Part shown: piece after piece, positions 50,311 through 62,258 of the stretch
Position numbering within the stretch: position 1 is the stretch's first letter
Layout: each line of letters starts with the position of its first letter
Origin: Diphasiastrum complanatum
Taxonomy: Eukaryota > Streptophyta > Lycopodiopsida > Lycopodiales > Lycopodiaceae
Reading direction: 5' to 3'
Length of the DNA: 64,000 bases
Assembly: GCA_029204225.1 (NCBI GenBank)
Contig: CM055102.1
Location: 41,813,229-41,877,228 of the forward strand
Translations under genes and position numbers: made by a program
The notes under the pieces: generated by a model
Database searches by the model: none
What the model was told of the DNA's origin: nothing
What the model saw: only the letters and a program-made list of their open reading frames with translations

Positions 50311-50456
50311 CCCATCCCAAACATAAGTAATACCGGTTACTTTTTAATGTCTGTCAACAACTAGAATAACACTCGAAACCACTTGTCATAAATTGTACCA
50401 AAAATATAACTTTCTAATGCTGTCCTATGTGGGGATGATACTATTCACTACAAAAT

Positions 50457-50947
50457 CTATATTAACCTTGTTGGTATAGCATGACAGGTATGTTTTGCTG
50501 CTGGATTGATTGGTCCAATAAAGTCAATTTCCCACTTATGGAAGGCTTTGCCTTCTATAATGGGAGTCAGTGGTGTGAAGTCTACTTTGGTGTTTTTCTT
50601 GGCTCGTTGACAGACATCACATGCTTTAATGACAACAAACTTGCCCTTAAACAAAGATGGCCACCACAGTCCTGCTCGAAGGATAATCTTTGCTGTGGCT
50701 TCAGCAGAAAAGTGGCCACCTCCAATGCCCTCATGAGCCTGAAATATGATAGGTCGTATCTCAGATTCATAAGCACATCGTCGAATGATACCGTCAATGC
50801 CCCTTTTGTAAAGTTGTCCTGCTATTAATTGAAAGGGCGCTGCTTTTAGTAAAAAAAAAAATTTGCCGCCATACTCAGGCCTTTTTTGAGTCTGCCTGTT
50901 GTGAGGAACTGAGTGATCTCCTCATCCCATAAGGGTGTAGCATCGAT
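50457..50947 (-). pseudogene. Gypsy-E integrase, N-terminal part
   Basis: HHCC zinc finger (HEGIGGGHFSAEATAK ... CDVCQRAKK) and the first catalytic Asp in WEIDFIGPINPAAKHT. Cut at 50457, so the second Asp and the Glu are missing. Confidence 0.85.
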
Positions 50948-51430
50948 CTAAAAAAGGCATGCATCAGGGAGATCATCGTTGACTGGTGCAGTTGCTTTTT
51001 CAGCACTTGATAGTCTGGAAAGGTGGTCTGCCATGAAATAGTGGGTCCCTTTTTGAATGACTACGCGAAAATTAAATTCCTCTAAAATCAACAGCCATCG
51101 AGCTATACGTCCCATTTTACAAGATTTATTAACGATATATAGAAGGGCTTGATGGTCTGTGTAGAACGCAAAGGTCTGGCCTAATAAATAATGTCTTAGT
51201 TGTGGCACAACATAGACCATCACCAATGCTTCTCTCTCGGTGGTTGTATAGTTTACTTCAGCATGCACCAGTTGCCTGCTCAAGAAACGTATTGGGAAGT
51301 CTTTGCCATACTCGTCCGGTTGTGCAAGAAGACCTCCAATGGCATACTTACTTGCGTCAATATGCACATGGAACTCTTTCGTGTAATCTGGCCAGTGGAG
51401 TATGGGAGCCGTGGTGAGGGCTGTTTTCAA
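50948..51430 (-). pseudogene. Gypsy-E RNase H
   Basis: 160 open codons with the expected acidic residues: FHVHIDASKYAIGG, TTTEREALVM and FAFYTDHQALLYIVN, then HYFMADHLSRL as in the family. Sequence looks intact here; a TAG near 51462 separates it from RT. Confidence 0.9.
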
Positions 51431-51460
51431 CTCCTCAAAGGCCTTAATTTGTTCTTCGGT

Positions 51461-52290
51461 CTAGCGAGGATCTACTACAACTAAATAAACGAGGTGTGCC
51501 TTGCCGACATAGTCAATTATAAAGATGCGATAATAATTTGTATGACCAAGGAAGACATATACTTCCTTCACTATTGCAGGTAAGGGCATTTCCGCTATAA
51601 CCTTGATTTTTGACGGGTCGGTAGAAATACCGTCCTTTGAAATTATATGCCCAAGTACGACCCCATGGGTGACCCATATTTGGCATTTATCAGGGTTTAG
51701 TGAGATTTCAAATCTACGACAGCGAATGAAGAATTTCTCCAGGGCGTCAAGGTGCATAGCTGCCGAGGAATGTACACCTAGATCGTCGAGATAAATCTCC
51801 ACGATCCGATGTAACAGATCTTGAAAGGCCAGTTGCATGACCCTTTGGAACATTGAAGGGGCATTGCATAAGCCAAAAGGCATAACGTTATAAGCATAAA
51901 CCCCATTATGTTTATCTTTAGGGGCTATTTGAACAAGTAAATACTTGCTGAATCCATCCAAGAAGCTGAAAGCTTCAGCTCCTGCCATTTCCTCTAGGAT
52001 TTGGGTCGTTAAAGACAAGGGAAAATGGTCTTTCTTCATAACCGCATTAAGGTTTTTGAGATTGACACAGATACAAAGCTTGCCATTTTTCTTGGGTACA
52101 ACCACAATGGGTGATACCCAATCAGTATGTTGAACTTCATAATGAAACCAACATCCAACAATTTTTTAATATCTTCGTCGATCCTCTCACGATAGATAGG
52201 GTTAGATCGATAAGGTTTAGCCCTAAAAGGCTTAACATTGTCTTCTAAAGGAATCCTATGGACCACTATTTCAGGTGGGATCCCTTTCAT
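51461..52290 (-). pseudogene. Gypsy-E reverse transcriptase
   Basis: N-terminal part 52290-52120 (VHRIPLEDNVKPFRAKPYRS, ERIDEDIKKLLDVGFI), then after a frameshift 52105-51461: VNLKNLNAVMKKDHFPL, AFSFLDGFSKYLLVQIAP, YNVMPFGLCNAPSMFQRVM, catalytic IYLDDLGVHS, HGVVLGHIISKDGI. The active-site DD is intact. The LGVHS variant is shared with Gypsy-G. Confidence 0.92.
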
Positions 52291-52489
52291 GTATAATTCT
52301 ATGCAAATACATCCCTGTATTTGCAGAGTAATGTTTTCAGATCAGAAAGTTGGGTTGATGACAAATGTGCACCACATGAACTATTCAGTCTATCTCCTCG
52401 TCAGGATCTTTAAGGTTTAATGGAATTGTTTTAGCAGGTCCTTCAAAGGAGTTGAAACTTGGTGTAGGTTCCTGATGTGGCTGTGGTAA

Positions 52490-53191
52490 CTAGATAACAA
52501 CGTCATCCAGTGTAAAATCTTTGAGCTTCTGTGGAAGATCAAAAGGTGGGTCCACAAAATTGTCTGGGACTTTGGGAATCATCTGATTTGATTCACTACC
52601 AGACGTGGAAGCTTGGTCTAATTGTTTGATTTTTGTCTCCTTAGACAAGGGCTTTATCAGCTGTTTAAGCTTCGCACACATCTGTTTTTGACGCTCGATT
52701 AATTTTGTATCAATAACTTTAGTTTTTTGTAACCAAGATTTTTGTGGTTTTTGAGTGGGTGGTGTTGGTGCCTCACTTATCAAATCGTCGTCGATTGTAT
52801 CCCAGACTTCGTCGGGATACACATCCCATGTATATACTTTGGGTTTGGGCTTGTATGTTTGTGTGTTGGGTACCTTGGATGTCAGTTGGACGTGAGCCAA
52901 TAGTCCCGGTGTCATTATCTCCTTAGGAATTGATTTTGGTGGATGAGGTTGGGCATCTAGATAGAGGAGTACATGTTCATCCATCATTTCTACATCATCC
53001 ATGGAAAGAATACCTTCTTCTGAAACATGGGCGGTAGAGACACTAGGTTCTTCTGGGCCCCACGCTATAGGAATCGGGTCAATCATCATAAGTGGGATGA
53101 TGGGTGTGTCAATGTATGTAGAAGATGGGAGAATATCCACATATGTTGTAGTAGTTTCGATATGACATCGATTGGAATCCGCACAGTCCAC
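52490..53191 (-). pseudogene. Gypsy-E linker between protease and RT
   Basis: 233 open codons rich in Pro, Thr, Asp and Lys (PPKSIPKEIMTPGLLAHVQL, YKPKPKVYTWDVYPDEVWD). No known domain; spacer regions like this occur in many plant Gypsy polyproteins. Ends before RT at a stop near 52490. Confidence 0.7.
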
Positions 53192-53199
53192 AGTGGCTA

Positions 53200-53739
53200 G
53201 TGCATGACCCCAATTGATTATGTCTGTGGATCTTGTATAGTGGCCTTTTGATTGGATCGGGACCTATCTGATTCGTCATATGTTGTGGATGACCAATCAT
53301 CGTATACCTTGGCGGGCTTGACATGGCATGTTGAGTCAACCGTGACTCGTTTATCGTGGTTACCAAAGGTAATTTTGCTATGCTTCCAATCTTGGACAAC
53401 ACCTGCCATCTAGAGCCAGGGTGTACCAAGGAGTTTATATGTATTGTTATCTTTTGGTAAATCTAAAATGACACAATCTATCACAAATTTGACACCTGCT
53501 ATGCAAAATTTTATATTTGATAAATGACCAGCAGGGTCAGTAACTCGTTGATTAGCCATGCAAAGTTTATATTGTGGTTGATCGAGGGTATGGAAGCCCC
53601 ATGACGTTGCCAATGACAAAGCAATTATATTAACGTCTGATCCGCTATCTAGGATAGCAGATACTGCGGGATAGTCTTTATAGGACAAAGGTAGGGTGAT
53701 GCTAGTTCCCTTAACAACACCTATATTCAATAGATTCAT
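53200..53739 (-). pseudogene. Gypsy-E aspartic protease
   Basis: VSAILDSGSDVNIIALSLA carries an intact D-S-G active site, with the flap/strand region KLCMANQRVTDPAG and the C-terminal VIDCVILDLPKDNNTYKLLGTPWL. A TAG follows PWL at 53410; the sequence resumes MAGVVQDWKHSKITFGN before a frameshift. Confidence 0.88.
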
Positions 53740-53899
53740 AGGAATCTAGGGAATTTCAGGAATCTCTTCTGTTTCCTGCTGTTCATCAGGAATAGTAGGC
53801 AGCTGAAAACTTTGATGGATATAACGTTGAAGCCCAGTGAAGGATTTTATTGCGGTATGAAACTGCATGGTGAGTTGAGCTTGCAGGAGGTCAGAAAAT

Positions 53900-55835
53900 A
53901 CTTCAAGTCCCTATAGGGATTGCTTCTTTTTGAGGATATGAGCTGATAACAGACTTTCTATATGTTCTTCCTCTCGCAAAAACTCATCTCGAAACTCATT
54001 GTATTGTCGTTCTTCCACTTTTGGGTCTGGGTAATCTTTTGGTAATATGGAAGCTGACAAGTTGCTTCCTTGGGGGTCAGCTGATTTGACATTATTTTGC
54101 TGCTGTTCTTGTTGTTGTTGTTGTGCTCTAGTGAGAACTCTAACAGGTTCGGATGAGATATGACGTGCTGGAAGAATCCTGTTAGGTTGTTTAGGACAAT
54201 CCTTGAAACTGTGTTTACGGACACAGTCGGGACATTCCGCATGGTATTGGTTTTTAACTTTAAAGTTAGCCATACACCACAAATAAAGCAACGGTTGCTC
54301 ATTGGGCCTGTGGCAATAGCATAACCATCTTGGATGGCTAGCTGTGCTGGATTTTCTGGTGGTGTTGAATACTCATCTCGTTTGCATGAGCATGAGCTGT
54401 CTGTTTGATAATGTTGAGAACTAACAGATGGAAGTGTTGTATCTTGATGATAGGAGTGATCATAGGAGTTTTCAACAAGATGTGTTTATGCAGACTCTCA
54501 AGGGTTGCAATGTTTTTGTGCTCCTAGATCAAGTTGTCCTCGTGGAGGTGGTCCTAAGAGTGCCAGCTATGGCTGAGGTTCATGTCGAGGTTGTTTGGGC
54601 AACTCTTGTATATGGATTTGTTTGTTTCGTGGTGGATAATGCGTATGTTGGTTCTATGAAACAAATGGTTGTCGAGGAGGTTGATAATGTCCTCCCGACT
54701 GGTTGTGAGGCTGGTTCCTCGGGTTATAGTAGCAATAAAGAGAGGTATGTCCCATAAAGTTGCAGATGTCACATTTGATCAAGGAAGTATCTGGGACCGA
54801 TTGGTATGAAGGGCACTCATTGCCAGTGTGTGCACCTTGACAGTGAGGGCACCGCGTGTTCTCTCGTCTATGGTGGATTTGGCCAGTGGGTAACTGACCC
54901 GGCATCGAACTCTGGATAGACTTAAGAGTGTTTTGAAACTCTTTCATGAGTTTTTCCATCTGTGTTGGTGTTGCTGGTTAAGCAACTCCATCTGTTTTTT
55001 CCACAACTGTTCTCGAGTTTCGTCGTTTGGTCGAGCTTCTTGGACAACACGATGTGCTCTTCGTTCACATGGTTCATCGACATCAGAGCCCTCGTCTTCC
55101 TCTCAAATGGCATCAGACATGGCTTGTTTCAATGATGTATATCCATCATTGGAACGAAGTTCATGTCTTATCCATTGTGGGAGTCCAACGAGGAACGAAA
55201 TTATGAGCATAGACTCAGTGGGTTGTTCTTGTACCTGACTTTTTAATCTTTTAAATCGTTCAATATAGTCATGTACTTTCTCATCTTTTGTCATTTTGAT
55301 GTTACTTAGCTTGACAAAAGGACTTTCTATCAAAGCGAAATGGCTTGAAGTGTTTAATAAAGGCCTCCTTCAAGAGTGACCAGTCACGTTTATCTTCACG
55401 ATCAAGGTTAAAAAACCACTCTCGTGCTCGATCTATCATGGTCATCGAAAAGAGCTGTACCATGGCTTCCGGTGATGTCTCGCCATAGATGTCACATGCG
55501 TTCTCAAAGACTTGAAAAAATCTTTGAGGATCAGTGTTACCAACGTACTTAGGTAAATCTAGCTTTGGGGTACGTTTTTCAGTACGTAGAACATTATTCG
55601 CAAAAGCTCCGTTTAAGTGAGCTCGTGCATGTGAAGATTCGGCAGCATGAAAATGTGGTCATTCATATGGAGCTTCATAACGCATGGGTTCCCATCTATC
55701 GAATGGGTTGGTGGATGGCTCTTGGACTTGGGATTTCATCCTGGAATATCTGTTAAATCGAGCCTGTTCGGTGGATGGGGAGACCATCTCCGGTGGATAG
55801 TCTTCCGTAGAATTCGGATCGTAAGGGCGATCCAT
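53900..55835 (-). pseudogene. Gypsy-E gag with three zinc knuckles
   Basis: Starts at ATG 55835 (MDRPYDPNSTEDYPPE). An in-frame TGA near 55660 precedes the capsid-like domain at 55560-55110 (LPKYVGNTDPQRFFQVFENA, MTMIDRAREWFFNLDRED, MLIISFLVGLPQWIRHEL). Then come three Cys/His knuckles: CPHCQGAHTGNEC (CX2CX3HX4C), CDICNFMGHTSLYC (CX2CX4HX4C) and CPDCVRKHSFKDC (CX2CX3HX4C), with a Gln-rich linker (54120-54060) after the third. Two of the three have one residue fewer than the usual CCHC spacing. Several frameshifts. RNA binding and assembly are the family role. Confidence 0.85.
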
Positions 55836-55959
55836 AACAACTTGTAGAGTACTGTAGGATTGTGTAAATAGGCTCTTGAACTCTTGTTATGGTGGATATG
55901 GGTGTTGGAATATGGTTGATATGGGTCCACGGTTGATGCGAGTGTGATTCGTACCTTAT

Positions 55960-56527
55960 TCCACAAACAAGAAATGAATCCTAATCCACAACTAAGCAAG
56001 AAACAAGGAAACAAGAAACTAGTTAATCCACAATACAAGGAAATCAAGCATGCTCATAGAAACTTCACTCCAAAACATTGCCATGAACAAGGATCTTAGA
56101 AATTATTTAAGAACTCGTGGAGGATCTTCTTTATTTGCTCAAGAGAACTTGACAATACATTCAAAGCTCCCTCACAAGAGAGGGGGGCCCTTAAATAAGC
56201 AAGAAAGCTGCCCATGTGGAGCCCAAGTGGCAATTCTACCAAATTAGAAATTACATGTGGAATTTGCCCTTCCACTAAAGGTCACCATCAAAAGGTGGCT
56301 CACTCTAACTAATTTAAGGGGGGTCTACATTTATTTACAAAGCCTAGGAAATATGACTAGCTCCTACATGGTCGTTCCTTCTCTGGGATACACCATGTAG
56401 GCTCACATAGATATTTCACTGTCATCCTAGCTAGTAATTTCTCGGCTCTCATGCTCGGCTCTCAGCTTCTTCTACTCTCCTCCTTCTGAGACCTCCTCGG
56501 TCATGGGTGAGAGGTATTCTGTGTCTT
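55960..56527 (-). repeat. 5' LTR of Gypsy-E
   Basis: U3 at 56527-56345 matches the 3' LTR. A TATA-like CTTATTTAAGG lies near 56190 and AATAAAG near 56130 on the minus strand. The U5 end near 55960 and the primer site could not be fixed. The first bases of U3 are replaced at 56527/56528 by the next LTR. Confidence 0.6.
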
Positions 56528-56927
56528 TGGAAATTCTAATAGCAAAAGTTGATAGATTACAAAGAGACAATGTACAAATAGAGTATCCACAAACTGCATG
56601 AAAAGACAGGTGTCCTAAAATTGGCCTACCACCTGTCAAACTAAGGTCGGGTCCAATATGGCCAAATTCTATCGACAAACTTGGGACATGCCTCCAAGTA
56701 TAGCAAGTACTGTAAATAACTCTGTACAAGCTAATTCTTCCTATGTGTGGCTACTCGGCTAACCCAAGTAGCCGGCTACCGGATCAGTGCCCGATCAATA
56801 TATCCTAATAGGTCACGTCCCGATCACAACCATATACAGTAAACCAAATAAACTGTACAATAATTACATCATCACATTTAGAGCTTATACTAATGAATCA
56901 GATCAAAACTGATTTCTAACTTTCTCC
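56528..56927 (-). repeat. LTR beginning TTAGAAATC (minus)
   Basis: In the minus sense it runs TTAGAAATCAGTTTTGATC...GCTATTAGAATTT and is preceded by AAGGGAGAAAG, a good polypurine tract (56928-56938). About 112 bp of its start recur at 59762-59873. It abuts, and replaces the start of, the Gypsy-E LTR. Confidence 0.6.
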
Positions 56928-58792
56928 CTTAAGCTCAAATGTGATAAGAGTGAAAAACAATAATTTGTAGCAATGTCTTGAGTGTCCAAAAGATGTTATG
57001 CATGTCCTGCTACTCTGTACTTGACTCACACTCAAGCACACCAACAAATCACCAGGTTTGACTCACAAAGTATCATGTAAACACAATGCTCATATAGAGA
57101 GTCTACCACACTCTCGACCAACTGACTCGTCCGCAATCCAACTTGACCACAAGTGGACCACATGAGCGACATGGCTCAAACTGAGGAAATCCCAATGCCA
57201 CCATGAGACTTACATCCTCCATCTAGCTAGGCTGACATCCTATCGGATACTTACAAGCACAGACCTGTAAATCTGACATAAATGAGCGATTGAGGCTCAA
57301 CCTGAGGAAATCTTACTACCACCATAAGACTGTACCCTCACTAGATAGACAACTAGTAGACAATGACAAGTCAATGAGCATAAAATGACTACTTTGTTCC
57401 TGACGTAGCAAATGCACATGATAAAACATCAAATACATGACCAAGGCCTGCCCATAAGTGGTATCCTGTCGTACCAACACCTGCGCCACCTGTAGATCCA
57501 CTGCTACACCACTGGTCACCAAATCAGGTCCTCAACCATGGCCTGCACCTGTACCAAGATGCTCTCACGTCCAAGCATATCACATAGATGTCCTCATACA
57601 TCATCCAAGATCAACCATCTCGAACCAATGAGCGCTCCAAGCCTCATCTATGATGTATCTCCCAAATAAAGCTATGCTCCAAGCCGCTTTGCCCTGATAT
57701 CTTGTCCAATAAGTCCTGAAAGCTGATCCCCATCCATTCCCCATGCTCCAAGCACAAGAATCTACCAAGGACTCAACGAATGAATGTACACAAACCTCAC
57801 CATAGGCTATACCTGAGTAGCTCGCCCATCTCCTAGAGATATTGATGATGATCTGCCTATCCTACATCCCATGTAGGTTTAACTTTCCATGCTTGATGTT
57901 GCCAACTCTAATTTGACCAGTATATAGGCCTCCCACCAAGGGGCCTATCTCCCCAATGTATCCATCATAGCATCCAAGCCAAAGCAAATGCAAACTAGAT
58001 CCACTATCGTGATGAATAACTCACCCATGATCCATCGCATATCAGGTAGGATAGCTCCAGAGCCCTGTACCCTGTATCATCTGATCACCAAATATCCATT
58101 ATCCGCTGATAGCTCTCCAAGAATTTGTCCACCTATAGTGCAACTAGACTCCAATTGGATCTAACCAAATAACTGCATCCTGCTTACCAAATGATGATGG
58201 ATAGAAACAACATGTGATGCCAATCTGGAGACCACTGTGCATATAACCATGCAGCTCACCTGATCACTCGCAAAAGTATCAATTGTCACTCCTTGAGCAA
58301 CCATCTCCATCCTTGCTGGCAGCCACCTACCTCCAAGTAGGCATGACCCATATCTAGGTCACCACATGATGCACCAGCTGAAGAACATCATCCATACATC
58401 AAATGACATATCATACCTGAGCAACTGTAGCATCTCCATGAGTGCCACCCCAATGGACTCGTCATCCACATACTATGCTCACCTGATGTCTCCGATCCTA
58501 GTCACCATCCTGCTAGACAAGCCGAACTCCAAAGCATCACCTACTCCACTTGGCTCCTAGCATTTGCTCGTTCCACTTGGCTATGTGCCACCCGACACCA
58601 TGCCAACACAAGCATATCCCTGAGTCACTGCTCACAGGATCCCGAGACTACCGTCTCCATGATCGTACTAAGGTATATGGCTCTGAGTGACTTCCTCTAG
58701 GCTTTCCCATGATCTCACCACCTGAGAATCTGCCGCCATGAAAATTCCAACACCTGTGCCAAGCCTAGACTCCTGCAAATACAGCCAAATGC
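56928..58792. other. Non-coding interior, possibly of a LARD-like element
   Basis: No gag, protease or pol motif on either strand. A diverged tandem repeat of about 120 bp (GAGCGAC/T...CTCAA-CTGAGGAAATC...CCACCATGAGAC) is seen near 57162-57240 and 57283-57350. Bounded by related LTR pieces, so it may be the interior of a second non-autonomous family on the minus strand. Confidence 0.4.
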
Positions 58793-59432
58793 GTGAAAGC
58801 TATAGGTAGCTTATCCACGTCCGTGATGGCTGTTGGCATTGTAAGTCAGTTTATGGCAGCACCTATGGAAACACATTGGAAAGCAGCTAAACGCATTTTG
58901 CGTTATGTGAAAGGCACATCAGAGTATGGCTTGATCTACGGGAAGCATGATGGTTTACCTGAGTTGTGTGGCTATGTGGATGCAGACTGGGGAGGTGACT
59001 ATGATGATCGTAGATCCACCACAGGATATATATTCCAGTTTTGTGGTAATTGCTTTTCCTGGTCTAGTAAGAAGCAAAGTACAATTGCTCTTTCCACCAT
59101 AGAAGCAGAGTATAAGGCAATGTGTAGTGCTGCACAAGAAGCTATATGGTTGAGACAAATCTTGGAAGGGATTGGCATGAAGCAGAAAAATCCCACAACT
59201 TTACATAGCAACAGTTAGAGTGGCATTTAGCTAGCAAAGAATCCAGTGTTCCATGCGAGAACTAAACACATTGAGATTCAATATCACTTCATACGTGAAA
59301 GACTGCTAAGTCGTGAAATTCATGTTGTTCATTGTAGCACATAAGAACAACTAGCTGATATTTTCACTAAGCCACTTACTGGAGAAAAGTTTGATAAGTT
59401 TAGATCAAAACTTTCTATATTTAAAGTTTGTT
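58793..59432 (+). pseudogene. Copia RNase H fragment
   Basis: Plus strand: HWKAAKRILRYVKGTSEYGL, GYVDADWGGDYDDRRSTTGY, STIEAEYKAMCSAAQEAIWL, then after stops FHARTKHIEIQYHFIRERL and LADIFTKPLTGEKFDKFRSK. The acidic residues of RNase H are kept; three stops occur in the C-terminal part. Upstream pol is absent. Confidence 0.9.
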
Positions 59433-59475
59433 GACTTTAAAGCTATGCATATGACTGTATAAAAAGTGACTCTAC

Positions 59476-59757
59476 TTTAAAGGAGAGAGTTAGAATTAAA
59501 GTTAGAATCACTGTGTGATTGTAAGTGGGTCCTATCAGTGGATAAGGATCAGTTGGCCTTGCCACGAGGCAAGTCGACGGGACACACGTCCCGCCAACGG
59601 CAGCCTGGGTCATGCATGGGTTTCCTGAGTGAACAACTATATGTACAATGTAATTTCATTTTGAGAAACACAGTTGCTATGTGAGCTTGCTGAGGAGAGT
59701 GATTTTTTGTCTGTGTTACTATGTAGCATGATCTGTGTTCCTATGCAAAGCAAATTT
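59476..59757 (+). repeat. Polypurine tract and 3' LTR of the Copia fragment
   Basis: TTTAAAGGAGAGAG (59476-59489), then an LTR beginning TTAGAATTAAAG. The end near AAATTTTAA is approximate. Like the minus LTR at 56528-56927 it starts TTAGAA, but the sequences differ. Confidence 0.55.
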
Positions 59758-59761
59758 TAAG

Positions 59762-59873
59762 TGTCACGTCCCAATCACAACCATATACAGTAAACCAAAT
59801 AAACTGTACAGTAATTACATCATCACATTTAAAGCTTATACTAATGAATCAGATCAAAACTGATTTCTAACTA
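59762..59873 (-). repeat. Partial LTR, second copy of the 56528-56927 family
   Basis: 112 bp matching 56813-56925 with a few differences (GTCACGTCCC ... GATTTCTAAC). Its right edge cuts Gypsy-F RT at about 59873. Confidence 0.8.
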
Positions 59874-62258
59874 ATATGCCAGGATTTTCTCAAGCTCAAT
59901 GTTGTCACAAGGAAGGATCATCATCCTCTGCCCTTCACTAATTCTATCTTAGATCAGGTTGTTGGTCAAGAGCGTTACAGTTTCTATGACGGTTTCTCTG
60001 GTTATAATCAGGTTGGAGTGAGAAAGGAGGATCTTTTAAAGACCACGTTCACTATGGATTGGGGCACTTATGCCTACAACAAAATGCCCTTTGGTCTTTA
60101 CAACGCACCAACAACTTTTCAGCGAATCATGATGTTAATTTTCGCTGCCTTTCTAAGAAATTTTCTTGAGATCATTATTAATGATTTCTGTGTATATAGT
60201 GATATAAAGACACATCTACAGAAGTTGAAACTTACATTGCAACGATGTCGAGATACTTGTTTATCCCTTCATCCAGAGAAATGTTTTTTCGGTATAAAAG
60301 AAGGAATTTTACTTGGACACAAAATATCAAATAGAGAAATAGAAGTTGATAAATATAAAGTCAAACTTATAAAGAATCTCTAGATACCAACCAATCTACG
60401 TGAACTAAGAGCTTTCTTAGGACATGTTAGCTATTATCGAAGATTTATCCAAAATCATGCCTCTATTGCTGCTTTTCTTACTCATCTACTCAAGAGACAA
60501 GTGGAATACTTGTGGATGAATGAACAACAGAAAGTGTTTGAAGAACTTAAGCAGAGATTGATCAATGCTCCTATTCAAAGTTATGTTGATGTTTCTGCAT
60601 TTGCTATTGGCATTTGTCTAAGTCAGAAGGACGATCAGAAGGAAGATCATCCCATATATTATGCGAGTCGACAGCTCAGTGCCTCAAAGAAGAATTATTC
60701 GGCTACAGAAAGATAATCACTTGGAATGATTTTCACTGTTAAGAAATTTCGGCATTATTTGCTGGGATATGTTTTTATTTTTCATGTTGATCACTATGCT
60801 CTAAAGCATCTCGTGAATAAACCATATTTATCAAGACGAATTGCTCGATGGGTTCTACTTCTGCAGGAATTCACTTATCAAGTAGAACTTTGCAAAGAAA
60901 AATACCATACGAATGCTGATTATCGATCCCGACTCAGCACAGGAAAAATTGAAAAACCAATTAATGATGATTTTCCAGACAAAAATCTATTTGAAATTTC
61001 ATCTACAAATTCGTTATATTCTGATATCATTACTTATCTTAAGGATCAGATATATCCGGATGGTTATGATTTGGAGCAAAAGACAATTTTTTAATATAAG
61101 ATAGCACCTTATACGATTATTAACAATGTCCTGTACAAGCTTGGTGCTGATCAGCAACTAAAAAGATGTCTCGAAATAGCAGATATTAAAAAGGTTATTT
61201 TGGTCTTACATTCAGAGGATGTTGGCAGACACTTTGTTTTAAAGAACATTATTAATAAGATATTGACTGCCAAATATTGGTGGCCAACAATGTTCGAAGA
61301 TGTATCAAATTATATTCGTTTGTGTGATCCATGTCAGAGATCTGGTAAGTAAACAAAAGCAATGAATTGGCCGTTGACATCAATTTTGTCTCTTGCACCA
61401 TTTGAGAAGTGGGGGATTGACTTTGTTAGTCCAATCAAACCTGTGACTCGACATACAAAGTGTCGTTATATTCTTGTTGCAACGGATTATGCTACAAAGA
61501 ATGTTAAGGCAGAAGCAACAAAACTAAACAATGCTAAAACTGTCACGACATTCTTATTCAAATTTATAATCACAAGATATGGTTGTCCACTTGAACTAGT
61601 AAGTGACTGTGGTACACATATTGTGATTGATACAATACGGCTGCTGACAACATATTTTCTGATTAAGCATAGAAAAATCATCCCTTATAATCCAAAAGCA
61701 AACGGGTTGACTGAGAGAGCTAATGGAATCTTACGTAAGATCCTGAACAAGATTACTTTTGCACATGCGACTGATTGGAATCAGAAATTACCATCAGTTC
61801 TCTGGGCTTATCGTAACACAGAAAAGATCATGACGAAGCAGACACCATATTTTCTTACTTATGGTATGCATTCTATTTTGCCTATTGAATTTGAGGTGAC
61901 AACTTTTCGTATTCAAGCTCAACAAACAGATGTAGAAAGTATTAACGAAAGGTTGACCAATATTGAAGAACTATCTGAAGCTCGTATAAATTAACAAAAG
62001 TTAACGGAGGAAATCCAGGAACAACGAAAGAAAAAGTATGATAGTTGTATCCGAAAATGTTATCTTAAAGCTGATGACTTTGCATTGATTTACGATAGTT
62101 GACATCAAAAGTTTCCTGAAAAACTTCATATGAGATGGCTCGGACCTTATAAAGTCATAGAGGTATTTGAGAATGGTTCTGTACAACTCCAATCACTTGA
62201 AGGCGAACTATTACCTACACGAATTAATGGGTCTAGACTCAAGAAATACTACTTTTGA
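59874..62258 (+). pseudogene. Gypsy-F RT, RNase H and integrase
   Basis: RT: LNVVTRKDHHPLPF, YSFYDGFSGYNQVGV, NKMPFGLYNAPTTFQRIM. The catalytic box reads IINDFCVYS, one Asp replaced by Asn. RNase H: YASRQLSASKKNYSATER, a stop, then FRHYLLGYVFIFHVDHYALK. Integrase: CDPCQRSGK finger, FEKWGIDFVSPIKP, VATDYATKNVKAEATK, ELVSDCGTHIVI, NPKANGLTERANG, so D, D and E are present. The C-terminal GPY-type motif MRWLGPYKVIEV is present and the protein ends SRLKKYYF without a chromodomain. At least five in-frame stops make it inactive. Several look like C-to-T or G-to-A changes, as expected of methylated silent repeats. Confidence 0.92.

Larger units (their letters stand above)
46660..50456 (+). mobile_element. 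Gypsy-F copy 1: extra ORF and 3' LTR only
   Basis: The plus-strand 3' end of a Gypsy element lying inside Gypsy-E: a large extra ORF, a polypurine tract and an LTR. It shares the ORF with copy 2 (62997-64000), which lies downstream of a Gypsy pol. The 5' part is lost. The right boundary is where Gypsy-E integrase begins. Confidence 0.7.
40433..56527 (-). mobile_element. Gypsy-E, long Ty3/Gypsy element split by two insertions
   Basis: Right to left: 5' LTR (56527 to about 55960), gag, protease, linker, RT, RNase H, integrase start (ends 50457), then Gypsy-F sequence, then an extra ORF (about 46660-40780, carrying LARD-2), polypurine tract and 3' LTR (40667-40433). The U3 parts of the two end LTRs match closely, which ties the halves together. 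No chromodomain or complete integrase is visible. The extra 3' ORF fits the non-chromovirus (Athila/Tat-like) side of Ty3/Gypsy. Treating it as one element is an inference from matching LTRs and consistent order. Confidence 0.7.

Noticed and set aside
57316-58560. Short ORFs of 64-68 codons in the interior between TTAGAA LTRs
   Set aside because: No motif, no partner frames, and composition like the surrounding non-coding sequence.
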